DNA of 36,708 bases from Okeania sp. SIO2B3 (GTDB lineage: Bacteria > Cyanobacteriota > Cyanobacteriia > Cyanobacteriales > Microcoleaceae), in contig NZ_JAAHGH010000079.1 of the NCBI RefSeq assembly GCF_010672525.1, forward strand, positions 1 to 36,708, given 5' to 3'. Positions 26,851 through 35,371 of the stretch are shown here, piece after piece. The notes under the pieces are model-generated. The model searched no databases. It was given only the letters and a program-made list of their open reading frames with translations, and had not been told where the DNA came from. The position numbers and the translations under genes are program-made. Position 1 is the first letter of the stretch. Every line of letters starts with the position of its first letter.

Positions 26851-28812
26851 TTATACTGGTTTTGAAGACAGAATTAATGTCTCCTTACTCCTTCTTAGAT
26901 CGGACATTTTAGCAGGCAAAGTAATAGTAAATTCTGTTCCTTGGTCAGAATTAGAAATAACTTCAATTTGACCACAATGCTGTTGAACAATTTGATAACA
27001 ATTTGTTAATCCTAAACCTGTACCTTGACCAACAGGTTTTGTAGTAAAAAATGGGTCAAATAATTTTTTTATAATCTTTTGTGGTATGACCGGACCGTTA
27101 TTCCAAAAACTGACTCTAACTCGATCGCTCTCTATTTTTTCAGTCTGAATTTTTAGAGTAGGAATAAAATCTAGTTGATTATATTGCAGTTGAGATAATG
27201 ATTGATTGATGGCATCAATAGCATTAAAAAGAATATCTAAAAATACTTGATTTATTTTGGCTGGATAACATTCAACTAAAGATAATTCTCCATAGCTTTT
27301 AATTACTTTTATGTGCTGAATTTTATTGTTTAAAATTACAAGAGTATTTTCAATACCTTCTTGGAGATTAACAAATTTAATTTCTGACTCATCAAGGCGA
27401 GAGAAGTTTCTTAAAGATTGAACAATATGCTTAATTCTTTCTGCCCCAGTTTTCATTGAAGATAAAACTTTTAAAAAATCTTCAGCTAAAAAATCTAGGT
27501 CAATTTCCTCAATATAATCTTGAATTTCTGGTTTTGGCTGAGGATAGTGCTGCTGATATAAATCTATTAACTGTAATAAATCAAGAACATATTTTTTAGC
27601 ATACTCAGTATTACCATAAATGAAGCTAACTGGATTATTAATTTCATGGGCAACTCCACCTACCATTTTTCCTAAACTAGACATTTTTTCTGTTTGAACA
27701 AGTTGAGATTGAGCTTGTTTAAGTTGTTGAAGTGCTTTAGTCAGTTCAATAGTACGTTCTTCCACACGATTTTCTAGAGTTTTGTGAGACATTTCTAGCT
27801 GATGAGTGTATTCTCCTACCCATAAAATAAGTTGATTTAAAGAAGTAGCTAATAATCCAACTTCATCTTTTGTATTTACAGTAGCTTGTAATTGAAAATT
27901 AGATTTTTTTGTTACTTGTTGAGCAACTTCAGCGAGTTGTTTTAGAGGATTAGCAATTAAACGACTTATATAAATAGCTAAAAATGTCGCTATTCCTAGA
28001 GAAGTTAGAATACTAATAATAATAATAATTTTTTGTAGCTGAGTTACCGCTTTTAAAGCAGCATGAGCTTCATAATCTTGAGCTTCTGCTACTTTCACAA
28101 TAGCAATTAACTCTTGTGAGAGGCGATCGAATTTTAGGTCTATTTGAGTAGCTTGATTTTCACTCAATGAAATAATAATAATCTGCTGTGCTTGTAGGAT
28201 TTCCTCTTGCTTTAAATTAGGAATATCTATTTGCTGCCAGAGATTATTGATATAATTAACATACGAATTTGTTGCTGTTTTATATGACTTTAATAGTTGC
28301 CTATATTCCTTGGTGTCTATAGCTATATCATGAGGATGGTTATCTATAAAAATAGCAAGTTCTTCTAAATTTTCTCTAACTTTATTCACATATCCTAGAA
28401 ATTTTGCTTTTTCAAAATCGAACCAAATTTTTTTAGCTAATGCCGGAACTAAATTTTGCGGATGAGACCGCATCCCTAAAATAGCTTTTTCCAAATTATT
28501 CAGAATTTTACTTTGCCTATCTACAACATATAGTTTTTGTAGCATCCGTTTTTCATATTCTTCTGCAATAACTAACCCTAAAGTAATTCCAATTACAGCA
28601 ACGCTTATTGCTATAGCATAGCTATAACCAAATTTTTTAGCAATACTCAAACGCTTGAATAAATTAGCTATCCTAACTAATTTATTTTTTATCTTAAATT
28701 TAATCAAAAATTTGAACATACTATTTTGATTTTTATGTGGCATAGAAGAAGGAACTTCTATATATTGGAAATTTTCAGTTTTTTCAGATTGCATAAATAT
28801 TATTTTAGCCAT
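26851..28812 (-). CDS. membrane sensor histidine kinase with HAMP domain
   Basis: A 653-residue kinase: cytosolic N-terminal 60 residues, first membrane helix ~63-83, a helical extracytoplasmic sensor region (~84-260), second helix ~262-285, HAMP ~286-338, a coiled coil ~340-375 (EERTIELTKALQQLKQAQSQ), and an H-box MVGGVAHEINNP with His389. The ATPase part has the N-box FNAIDAI (~529-535) and GTGLGL (597-602), but the G1 box reads WNNGPVIP instead of DNGPGIP: the adenine-binding Asp is Asn and a Gly is Val. Activity may be reduced, or this may be normal for its subgroup. AGAAG sits just before the first ATG; an alternative ATG follows six codons later. No response regulator is adjacent. The next gene upstream is a PhnD-like lipoprotein, but a 460-bp gap argues against one transcript. 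Confidence 0.9.
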   Translation of the reverse strand: MAKIIFMQSEKTENFQYIEVPSSMPHKNQNSMFKFLIKFKIKNKLVRIANLFKRLSIAKKFGYSYAIAISVAVIGITLGLVIAEEYEKRMLQKLYVVDRQSKILNNLEKAILGMRSHPQNLVPALAKKIWFDFEKAKFLGYVNKVRENLEELAIFIDNHPHDIAIDTKEYRQLLKSYKTATNSYVNYINNLWQQIDIPNLKQEEILQAQQIIIISLSENQATQIDLKFDRLSQELIAIVKVAEAQDYEAHAALKAVTQLQKIIIIISILTSLGIATFLAIYISRLIANPLKQLAEVAQQVTKKSNFQLQATVNTKDEVGLLATSLNQLILWVGEYTHQLEMSHKTLENRVEERTIELTKALQQLKQAQSQLVQTEKMSSLGKMVGGVAHEINNPVSFIYGNTEYAKKYVLDLLQLIDLYQQHYPQPKPEIQDYIEEIDLDFLAEDFLKVLSSMKTGAERIKHIVQSLRNFSRLDESEIKFVNLQEGIENTLVILNNKIQHIKVIKSYGELSLVECYPAKINQVFLDILFNAIDAINQSLSQLQYNQLDFIPTLKIQTEKIESDRVRVSFWNNGPVIPQKIIKKLFDPFFTTKPVGQGTGLGLTNCYQIVQQHCGQIEVISNSDQGTEFTITLPAKMSDLRRSKETLILSSKPV

Positions 28813-29273
28813 TCTTCTGCACAGTCAATAAATCATTAAAAAATCAGGACTCTTACAGCGTCTTATCTGCAAAGGTAGCGCATTGATTTTCTTGATATTT
28901 GGCGACTTATTCCACTTAAAAAAAAGTCAATCGTCAGATAGTGTTTATCAAGTAAAGATTAAGACTGCTAAAGTGCTTAATTTTTGGTATGTTCGGTGGG
29001 TTATAGCGGACAGTTAAGAGTTTAGTGAGTAAGCATAAATATTGCTGCCTAACCCACCCTACGCATTAAAATAATATTTTAAGAGCTGCTGTTACTAGAA
29101 TTCATCAATCATAAATACATTGCCTATCTATTTTTTGATGTCTTTTCTCAGCTTAAATATTTAATTATTTCTAATTCAATATACCCATTAATTACCTATT
29201 AATTAGCATATATTGAGTTTTGTCTAAAAATCCCTGAATCAAAAACTTTTTTCCCTTCTGCCTTCTGCCTTCT
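28813..29273. other. spacer with a GGTGGGTTA/TAACCCACC inverted repeat
   Basis: A 9-bp perfect inverted repeat (28995-29003 and 29050-29058) bounds a 64-bp palindromic unit of the common cyanobacterial GGTGGGTTAT...CTAACCCACCCTACGCA kind. A CTTCTGC heptamer tract (~29255-29275) abuts the stop of the PhnD-like gene. No coding sequence is seen. Confidence 0.6.
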
Positions 29274-30155
29274 TCAAGGTGCTATTAAATCACCCTCTCC
29301 AATCACTTGATAAACATCACGAATAATATCATAATTAGCGTCATTCGCAGCAACTAAACTAGAACCCTGATACTTTTTTGTAGATTCTCCCTCTACTAAA
29401 GCTGCAATTAATTTATCTTGACTATTAACAATCAGATTTTGATATTCTTGAATCAGTTGAGAATTCAGGTTGCTACTAGCAATGATTACATCACTGGGTA
29501 GCAGAGCAGTTTTAGCTATTATAGGAAAGTCCTTTTCTGATGCACCCGTTGTTTGCAGTAGATACTGATAGTCTATAGCAGATCCTCCCCAGGCATCAAC
29601 TTTTCCTTGTTTAAAATTTTCCAGACTGCCCTCATCTCCCAACATCAGGGTTTTGAGATCGGACTTAGGATCTAATCCTGCCTCCATCAGCAATTTTGTC
29701 GGTCCAAGATGACCACTTGTAGAACCAATATCTGACAATGCTAAAGTTTTACCTTGCAGTTGGGCAACAGATTTAATTGGACTACCAGCAGGAACGGCAA
29801 TTACAGCACGATAATTAGGGCGAGTCACTCCAATTAGAGGTATGGCATTTGTCCGAGCATTAATTACAACATATTCTGAAGGCCCAGCAAGTAACAAATC
29901 TACTTGATTCAACTGTAAAGCAGCGGCGGCCATGGCAAAACTTTCAACTGGAAAAAACTCAATTTTTGTTGCCAATACTTTTTCTAGAGCAGCACGAAAC
30001 GGTTCATAATCACGTCGTAGTTTCTCCTCATTAACAACATCTGTTACTGCAAATCGTAGTTTTTCTGGTATTTGTGAGTTATTAGTATTATTTTTTGTAG
30101 CAGTACAACTTGTAATAAAGAGTAGGATATAGCCGATAAAATCACGTCGTTTCAT
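29274..30155 (-). CDS. PhnD-like phosphate/phosphite/phosphonate-binding lipoprotein
   Basis: This is a periplasmic solute-binding protein of the PhnD/PtxB type (293 residues from the chosen start). The N-terminus MKRRDFIGYILLFITSC carries a twin-Arg-like start and a lipobox ending in Cys, so it is probably a lipoprotein. Family features: RFAVTDVVNEEKLRRDYEPF, DLLLAGPSEYVV, RAVIAVPAGSPI, LQGKTLALSDIGSTSGHLGP and KVDAWGGS. An ATG six codons earlier (30173) is possible; the later one puts the lipobox at normal spacing. No permease or ATPase gene is beside it, so it either uses a transporter encoded elsewhere or serves as a sensor. It is divergent from the Pho-boxed phosphoesterase. The ligand is not determined by sequence. 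Confidence 0.85.
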   Translation of the reverse strand: MKRRDFIGYILLFITSCTATKNNTNNSQIPEKLRFAVTDVVNEEKLRRDYEPFRAALEKVLATKIEFFPVESFAMAAAALQLNQVDLLLAGPSEYVVINARTNAIPLIGVTRPNYRAVIAVPAGSPIKSVAQLQGKTLALSDIGSTSGHLGPTKLLMEAGLDPKSDLKTLMLGDEGSLENFKQGKVDAWGGSAIDYQYLLQTTGASEKDFPIIAKTALLPSDVIIASSNLNSQLIQEYQNLIVNSQDKLIAALVEGESTKKYQGSSLVAANDANYDIIRDVYQVIGEGDLIAP

Positions 30156-30195
30156 ATCTTTTTTACCAAGCATAATTAGAGTAATTATTGACCAA

Positions 30196-30225
30196 AAATT
30201 AAGGTCTCAAGGCTCCCCTTTTAAG
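30196..30225 (-). promoter_or_regulatory. possible Pho box upstream of the PhnD-like gene
   Basis: On the minus strand CTTAAAAG, AGCCTTGA and CTTAATTT are spaced by 3 bp each, the layout of cyanobacterial PhoB sites, though the middle unit is poor. The distal 8-mer lies in the end of the inverted-repeat element, so the site would be partly element-derived. Confidence 0.35.
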
Positions 30226-30488
30226 GTAAGTATTTCCTGCGGACTGCTGCGCAAACAGCTATTAGCGGTCAGCTTTCAGCTTTTTAATGACATTAAATCC
30301 GTTAGGAGCAGTATAAATAAAGTATAGAATAAGGGTTGAGATTAGATGTCCTACTATACTGACATTTGTCTCCCATAAATCTGGTTTCTTATAACACTCC
30401 GAAGTAAGCGGAAAAGCTTTAATCATGCAACCAAAAACAATAGCCGTTAATCTAGTTCCTCCGCAGGAAATGCTTACCTTTTAAGGGG
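30215..30488. mobile_element. inverted-repeat element with 29-bp ends between the divergent phosphate genes
   Basis: The left end CCCCTTTTAAGGTAAGTATT (continuing TCCTGCGGA, to 30243) and the right end TCCGCAGGAAATGCTTACCT (30460-30479, continuing to 30488) are near-perfect inverted repeats. The 274-bp unit has no coding sequence. It occupies most of the PhnD-like/phosphoesterase intergenic region. Confidence 0.7.
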
Positions 30489-30515
30489 ATAAAAAAATCA
30501 ACTTCAGTAGGAGAT

Positions 30516-30541
30516 ACTGATAACTGATAACTGATAACTGA
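30516..30541. repeat. heptamer repeat TAACTGA x3
   Basis: Three tandem TAACTGA units (GATACTGATAACTGATAACT and onward). STRR type, upstream of the Pho box. Confidence 0.85.
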
Positions 30542-30593
30542 AATGAGCCTACTTAAAAATATTAACATTTTCATAAAAGTGTGTGTTTTTTTG

Positions 30594-30659
30594 CTTAAAC
30601 TATACTTAATCTAATGGCAAACTTTTGTTAAAGCTTACTTAATTTTATGGGGGTATGAT
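30594..30659 (+). promoter_or_regulatory. Pho box and -10 element of the phosphoesterase gene
   Basis: Five 8-mers follow one another with exactly 3-bp spacers: CTTAAACT (30594), CTTAATCT (30605), GGCAAACT (30616), GTTAAAGC (30627) and CTTAATTT (30638). The cyanobacterial Pho box is tandem PyTTAAPyPy(T/A) repeats at 11-bp spacing. TATGAT (30654-30659) lies 8 bp after the last unit, where a -10 box is expected when PhoB replaces the -35 contact. This predicts induction by phosphate starvation through SphS-SphR (PhoR-PhoB). Confidence 0.8.
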
Positions 30660-30696
30660 TACCAAGAAAAATCATTAAATTTAATTAGAAAGCTAT

Positions 30697-33180
30697 ATGG
30701 AACCAATTCAACTGCAAATTCTTCATGCTGCCGATCAAGAAGCAGGTATTCCGGCGATCGAAGATGCTGTTAATTTTTCCGCAGTTATTAATGCTCTAGA
30801 AGATGATTTTGCAAATACCTTAAAATTATCTTCTGGAGACATTTATATTCCCGGACCTTTTTTCAATGCTAGTGACGGAATTTATGGCGAACCAGGCATT
30901 GGTGATATTTTAATTAACAATGCTCTGGGGTTTCAAGCAGTTGCTGTTGGAAACCATGAATTAGACTTGGGAACAGGAACGTTTGGTAATCTCATTGCAC
31001 CTAACTCCGAAATCACCGGGCCCGGAATTGATGCCGGAGGTTATCAAGGTACTCAGTTCCCCTATCTCAGCACCAATATTGATTTTACTACTGATGATAA
31101 TCTTGCTGGTTTTGTTGTGCCAGATGGTGGAACACCCCAACCTAATACAATTTCCGGGAGCGTTATCATTGAAGTAGGTGGGGAAGAAATAGGAATAGTC
31201 GGTGCAACTACTCCTGCCTTACCTGTCATTTCTTCCCCTGGCGATCTTGTTGTTTTCCCCTCAGACAGTGACGATATCGCAGCTTTGGCTGACATTATTC
31301 AAGAAACAGTAGATGAATTAACCGCCACAGGTATTAATAAAGTTATTCTGCTCACCCATATGCAGCAGATTAGTATTGAAGAAGAATTAGCAGAACTGCT
31401 GACAGATGTCGATATCATTATGGCTGGTGGCTCCAACACTCTCCTCGCCACAGAAGATGACATCCTACGAGATGGAGATACTCGCGACGGTTCCTATCCT
31501 CTTGAATTTACTTCTCCTAGCAATGAACCTGTATTAGTCATCAACACCGACGGCAATTATAGATATGTCGGTCGCCTCATTGCTGACTTTGACGCAAACG
31601 GTATTATTACAAGGTTTGACGATGAGTTAAGTGGTGTTTATGCCACTGATGATGAGGGAGTTGACCGAGTTTACGAAGAAGATGTCGATCCTGAAGATGT
31701 AGCTGACCCCACAATAGTAGCTGTTACTAATGCTATTAATGACAACATTTCTGCTAGAGATGGCAATATTTTGGGTTCCACAGAAGTATTCCTCAACGGT
31801 ACGAGAGGAGATGTCCGTACCCAAGAAACTAATCTGGGAAATTTGACAGCGGATGCAAATTTATTTATTGCCAAAGAATATGACCCGAATGTCGTAGTTT
31901 CTATTAAACATAGTGGCGGTATCCGCGACAATATCGGTCAGTCGTTTATTCCTCCTGGCGGTACTTCCGATGATTTGGTGCAGTTGCCTCCTGCTGAAAA
32001 CCCTTTTGCAGGTAAAGAAGAGGGGCAAATTTCTCAGTTAGATATTGAGAATACCCTCCGCTTCAATAACGACCTCAGTTTACTAACAGTTACCGCAGAA
32101 GAACTCAAACAAATTATCGAGCATGGTGTTGCAGCAACTACAGACGATGCAACTCCCGGTCAATTCCCGCAGGTGGGTGGCCTTACTTTCAGTTTTGATG
32201 CTACTCAACAAGCAATTGAATTTGATGATACAGGCGTTGTGACAGATGGAGAGCGGGTCAGAAGTCTGGCTATTGTTGATGAGAATGGAGCGATCGATGA
32301 TGTAGTAGTGGAGAATGGTTCCTTAGTAGGAGACCCAGACCGTGAAATTCGGCTAGTGACTCTCGGTTTCATCGCAGATGGTGGCGATAGCTATCCTTTC
32401 CCACTACTGGGAGAAGACAGAGTTGACTTGCAAGATGAAAGCTTGCCATCAGAAGCAACTAATAACGTCAACTTTACTAATAATGGTACTGAGCAAGATG
32501 CCTTAGCTGAGTACCTCACAGTTAATTTCCCGGCTAATGGCAACCCTAGTTTCAGCGATGCAGATACACCTCCAGAGGAAGACGAGCGCATTCGGAGAGT
32601 ATTATTTGTGAAAGGAACTAACGATGATGATACTCTCGTTGGTGGCGAAACTGATGATACTGTTATTGGTGGTCGGGGTAATAACTTCCTTTATGGTAAA
32701 GATGGTGATGATGTTTTAGAGGGTCGTCGTGGTTTTGACCGCTTGTTTGGTGGTAGTGGTGACGATACTCTCAATGGGGGTCAAGGTCGCGATCGCCTCA
32801 ATAGTGGTCCGGGAGATGATGTTATGACTGGTGGTGCGAGTATTGACCGCTTTATCTTTAATACAACTCAAGCTTATGACCAAGATGATTTTGGAGAAGA
32901 TAGAATTACTGATTTTGATATAGAGCAAGATATCATTCTCATCAACAGGACAACTTTCACTGCTATTGAGAGTGGGGATAGTTTTGAGGATGTATTTGCC
33001 ACTGTTACCAGTGATAATGATGCTGCGACAGAGGATGCTGTCATTGTATACAATACAGATAATGGTAATTTATTCTATAACCAAAATGGTAGTGATACTG
33101 GTTTAGGTAGTGGAGGTCTATTTGTCACATTAGACAATGCACCTGTAGTTGATGCTGACAATTTCTCATTTGTTGGATAG
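30697..33180 (+). CDS. secreted metallophosphoesterase/5'-nucleotidase-type phosphatase with RTX repeats
   Basis: The 827-residue enzyme has a calcineurin-like phosphoesterase domain (~1-310: LHAADQEAG, LKLSSGDIYIPG, GNHELD near 85, LLTHMQQ) and a 5'-nucleotidase C-terminal domain (~340-570; HSGGIRDN near 403). Nonapeptide calcium-binding RTX repeats (~640-720; GKDGDDVLEG, GGSGDDTLNGG, GPGDDVMTGG) and the usual C-terminal cap (DRITDFDIEQDIILI-like) follow. The lack of an N-terminal signal and the RTX end point to type I secretion, so it should release phosphate from nucleotides or phosphoesters outside the cell. The first metal motif is D-x-E rather than D-x-H, as in some cyanobacterial atypical alkaline phosphatases. 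The strong Pho box upstream fits a phosphate-scavenging role. AGAAAG before the ATG is a modest ribosome-binding site. Confidence 0.9.
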   Translation: MEPIQLQILHAADQEAGIPAIEDAVNFSAVINALEDDFANTLKLSSGDIYIPGPFFNASDGIYGEPGIGDILINNALGFQAVAVGNHELDLGTGTFGNLIAPNSEITGPGIDAGGYQGTQFPYLSTNIDFTTDDNLAGFVVPDGGTPQPNTISGSVIIEVGGEEIGIVGATTPALPVISSPGDLVVFPSDSDDIAALADIIQETVDELTATGINKVILLTHMQQISIEEELAELLTDVDIIMAGGSNTLLATEDDILRDGDTRDGSYPLEFTSPSNEPVLVINTDGNYRYVGRLIADFDANGIITRFDDELSGVYATDDEGVDRVYEEDVDPEDVADPTIVAVTNAINDNISARDGNILGSTEVFLNGTRGDVRTQETNLGNLTADANLFIAKEYDPNVVVSIKHSGGIRDNIGQSFIPPGGTSDDLVQLPPAENPFAGKEEGQISQLDIENTLRFNNDLSLLTVTAEELKQIIEHGVAATTDDATPGQFPQVGGLTFSFDATQQAIEFDDTGVVTDGERVRSLAIVDENGAIDDVVVENGSLVGDPDREIRLVTLGFIADGGDSYPFPLLGEDRVDLQDESLPSEATNNVNFTNNGTEQDALAEYLTVNFPANGNPSFSDADTPPEEDERIRRVLFVKGTNDDDTLVGGETDDTVIGGRGNNFLYGKDGDDVLEGRRGFDRLFGGSGDDTLNGGQGRDRLNSGPGDDVMTGGASIDRFIFNTTQAYDQDDFGEDRITDFDIEQDIILINRTTFTAIESGDSFEDVFATVTSDNDAATEDAVIVYNTDNGNLFYNQNGSDTGLGSGGLFVTLDNAPVVDADNFSFVG

Positions 33181-33210
33181 TTAGTACAGATATTAAGAGG
33201 ATATCTGAAA

Positions 33211-33688
33211 AGTTGTTTAATACTGAATTTTGCCCCCCGAGCAAACCAATTCTGGGGGGAACAAAAATCCATTAGCTGGTAAAAGTCCCCCAAAATTGGG
33301 GGATGCGCGGGGGCGCGTGATGTAGCAAATGAGACTTCTCAGACAACCTCTAAGTCCTGACTTATACCAATTCCCACTCCCTTGCTTAACAAAATGTAGA
33401 AAAGTTTTTGAGAAATGGTATTAACTACTCAATTTATCAATTAAGTTGTTTAATACTGAATTTTGCCCCCCTAGCCCCCCAATTCTGGGGGTAACAAGAA
33501 TCCATTAGCTGGTAAAAGTCCCCCAAAATTGGGGGATGCGCGGGGGCGCGTGATGTAGCAAATGAGACTTCTCAGACAACCTCTAAGTCCTGACTTATAC
33601 CAATTCCCACTCCCCCACTCCCTTGCTCAACAAAATGTAGAAAAGTTTTTGAGAAATGGTATTAACTACTCAATTTATCAATTAAGTT
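33211..33688. repeat. 233-bp tandem duplication covering the arsC 3' end
   Basis: The unit starting AGTTGTTTAATACTGAATTT occurs at 33211 and again at 33444, period 233 bp. The two copies differ only near the C-run (33233-33260) and by a short insertion of CCCACTC late in the second. Both end with the sequence for the last codons and stop of arsC, so the left copy carries a 27-bp relic (33421-33447). AAGTT microhomology marks the joints. Each unit contains C-run/G-run hairpins and ATACCA/TGGTAT ends. Confidence 0.9.
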
Positions 33689-34057
33689 TCCCACTCTTTC
33701 CTGAATATCGTCTCTGACCTGCGGAAAAATTTCTGGTTTTTCTGCCGGGTCTTCTAGTTGCCAATCTTCAAATACTTCTTGTGTCAACCATTCTGGTGGT
33801 AAATTGATACCACACCCACATAATGAAATCACCACATCAAAGTCTTGTGGTTGAAAATCACTTAATGCTTTAGAAGTTTGGTCGCTGATATCAATACCAA
33901 TGTCTGACATTGCCTGAATAGCATAGGGGTTAACCTGACTACCTTCCAAACCAGAACTGGTAACGGAAATTTTATCCTTGCCTAGTCTTTTCGCAAATGC
34001 TTCTGCCATCTGGGAACGGGCAGAATTTTTCTTGCACACAAACATTACTCGTTTCAT
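33662..34057 (-). CDS. arsC: arsenate reductase (low-Mr tyrosine phosphatase type, Synechocystis ArsC-like)
   Basis: This 131-residue enzyme reduces arsenate to arsenite. From the ATG at 34057 (AGGAG 8 nt upstream) the three catalytic cysteines fall at C8 (in FVCKKNSARSQ, the CX5R loop), C80 and C82 (SLCGCG), the numbering of the glutathione/glutaredoxin-dependent Synechocystis ArsC. PPEWLTQEVFEDWQLEDP also matches that protein closely. A TTG one codon earlier is not a better start. It is the last gene of the acr3 fragment-arsI-arsC2-arsC unit. Its final ~9 codons lie in the duplicated segment, so a copy of its 3' end lies 233 bp downstream. Confidence 0.92.
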   Translation of the reverse strand: MKRVMFVCKKNSARSQMAEAFAKRLGKDKISVTSSGLEGSQVNPYAIQAMSDIGIDISDQTSKALSDFQPQDFDVVISLCGCGINLPPEWLTQEVFEDWQLEDPAEKPEIFPQVRDDIQERVGNLIDKLSS

Positions 34058-34106
34058 CAAAATAACTCCTGATTTTTTCCTGTAATATATTTAAACTAAA
34101 TTTGGT

Positions 34107-34601
34107 TTACTGATACTGTATGAAAAGTTTGATTCTGACTTCTTTCATCTTTATTGATTGGCATTCCCATACGACGCTCCCGATCTGCGGAGAGCGCGGG
34201 TATAAATGCCAACATTTAGATAAACACTCTATCTGATGTTTCACTTGTTCCCTTGCTTGGCGAAAGACATCAATAGAATTTCCATCTGGATCGGGTATTT
34301 CCCATTCTTGAAATTCTTCTACCATGAGCCATTTTTCCGGTAACATAGAACCACAACCACACATAGAGGCAACAACATCAAAGTTTTCAGGGTTGAAATT
34401 GTCTATTACCTTAGAAACCTGCTGACTAAGATTAATTCCTACTTCAGACATAACTTTAATAGTCAGTGGATTAACTGAACTCTTTTCTAACCCTGCACTC
34501 ACAAATATAAATTTTTCATCTGGAGCTAAAGAGTGAGCAAATGCTTCTGCCATTTGGGAACGGGCAGAATTTTTCTTGCACACAAACATTACCTGTTTCA
34601 T
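34107..34601 (-). CDS. arsC: second arsenate reductase paralogue with repeat-derived C-terminal extension
   Basis: From the ATG at 34601 (AAGAAG just before it) the product is 164 residues. It shares FVCKKNSARSQMAEAFA and CGCG with the next gene, with candidate catalytic C8, C81 and C83. An earlier in-frame start at 34676 would add residues overlapping arsI and is unlikely. Homology ends near residue ~127 (REQVKHQIECLSK). The following ~35 residues (WHLYPRSPQIGSVVWECQS and on) are encoded by a GC-rich palindrome (34157-34208) that has replaced the normal stop. It is tandem with arsC at 33662 (49-nt gap) and 49 nt after arsI, in one probable transcript. Whether the extended protein is active is unknown. 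Confidence 0.88.
   Translation of the reverse strand: MKQVMFVCKKNSARSQMAEAFAHSLAPDEKFIFVSAGLEKSSVNPLTIKVMSEVGINLSQQVSKVIDNFNPENFDVVASMCGCGSMLPEKWLMVEEFQEWEIPDPDGNSIDVFRQAREQVKHQIECLSKCWHLYPRSPQIGSVVWECQSIKMKEVRIKLFIQYQ
34157..34208. repeat. GC-rich palindrome within the arsC2 3' end
   Basis: GGCATT...AATGCC bounds ACGACGCTCCC and GGAGAGCGCGGGT, the reverse complement of the palindrome at 3418-3452. It encodes the odd C-terminal tail of the second ArsC. Confidence 0.7.
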
Positions 34602-34650
34602 CTTCTTGTTTAAGCAGAATTTGATTTTACCAACAACAAAGAAGTAAATT

Positions 34651-35073
34651 TTACTGAGTTTGGCCAGAAGTCGCAACTATATTTTTCTCTGGTGCCGTAT
34701 CTGCCACTTTGACTACAAAAACCTCCCAGCGGTTACCATCAGGGTCTGTTACCCAAACTTTATCTTGAAGTGCATAACAGCAGTCTGTCTCATGTTCCTC
34801 AAATAATGATAGTCCGGCCACTTTAAATCTTTCAATGGCTGTTGCCACTTCCTGGGAACTGCTAACTTGTATTCCTAAGTGGGATAAATTCCCACCTGGT
34901 TCTACATTTTCTTCTAAATTAAGGGTAAGATTTAGAGGTGGGTTAGCAATATCAAATTTTGCGTAATCTGGCTTATATTTAACTGGTGCTACTCCAAATA
35001 AAGCTTGGTAAAATTCTACAGACTTTTCTAAGTTGGTTGCGATTAAAGCAATGTGAGTTTTAAGAGTGGACAT
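34651..35073 (-). CDS. arsI: ArsI/CadI-family vicinal-oxygen-chelate metalloenzyme
   Basis: A 140-residue glyoxalase/dioxygenase-fold protein. ArsI is a ferrous-iron C-As lyase that demethylates trivalent organoarsenicals such as MAs(III). The diagnostic adjacent cysteines C98-C99 (HETDCCYALQDKVWVTDPDG) are present, as are the metal ligands H7, H65 and E117 (WEVF), at the positions reported for ArsI of Thermomonospora to within a few residues. AGGGAAAA precedes the ATG. It lies between the acr3 remnant (21 nt) and arsC2 (49 nt) on the same strand. CadI-like proteins without arsenic activity share the motif, so the substrate is likely but not certain. Confidence 0.88.
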   Translation of the reverse strand: MSTLKTHIALIATNLEKSVEFYQALFGVAPVKYKPDYAKFDIANPPLNLTLNLEENVEPGGNLSHLGIQVSSSQEVATAIERFKVAGLSLFEEHETDCCYALQDKVWVTDPDGNRWEVFVVKVADTAPEKNIVATSGQTQ

Positions 35074-35094
35074 AATTTTTTCCCTATCTAAAAA

Positions 35095-35304
35095 TTATTC
35101 AGGTTTGGGAGCGCGAGCTGCATTTCTGGTTTGGGTAAAGTCTATTTTTACGATGATGGGATACATCATAAAAAATAAACAGATGGTAATGGGTATGGAT
35201 ACTTGATAAATACTCATGGCATCTAATGTACTGGCAACATTAGGAAATATTTTCCCTAGCGCAATACCTATGACAATGCACAAAGCTACCCAAATATCTA
35301 TTAT
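35095..35304 (-). pseudogene. acr3: Acr3 arsenite efflux pump remnant (broken at both ends)
   Basis: The open stretch encodes IWVALCIVIGIALGK, PNVASTLDAMSIYQVSIPI and CLFFMMYPIIVKIDF, the near-N-terminal helices of Acr3, an arsenite/H+ antiporter of ~350 residues. It begins after an in-frame stop at 35305-35307, in a TATCTATTATC repeat that replaces the true start, and ends after ~66 residues (PKPE-stop), where arsI begins. No further Acr3 sequence is found. It cannot make a pump. It occupies the first position of the ars operon behind the promoter at 35372-35399. Confidence 0.85.
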
Positions 35305-35371
35305 CTATTATCAACTATTGAAAGTTTGTTTATCCTGTCATTAAAAAAAGTTGATGTTGTTAGATAATTTA

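Noticed and set aside
33211-33688. Possible CRISPR array from repeated segments
   Set aside because: Only two long units of 233 bp in direct tandem, with no short repeat-spacer structure.
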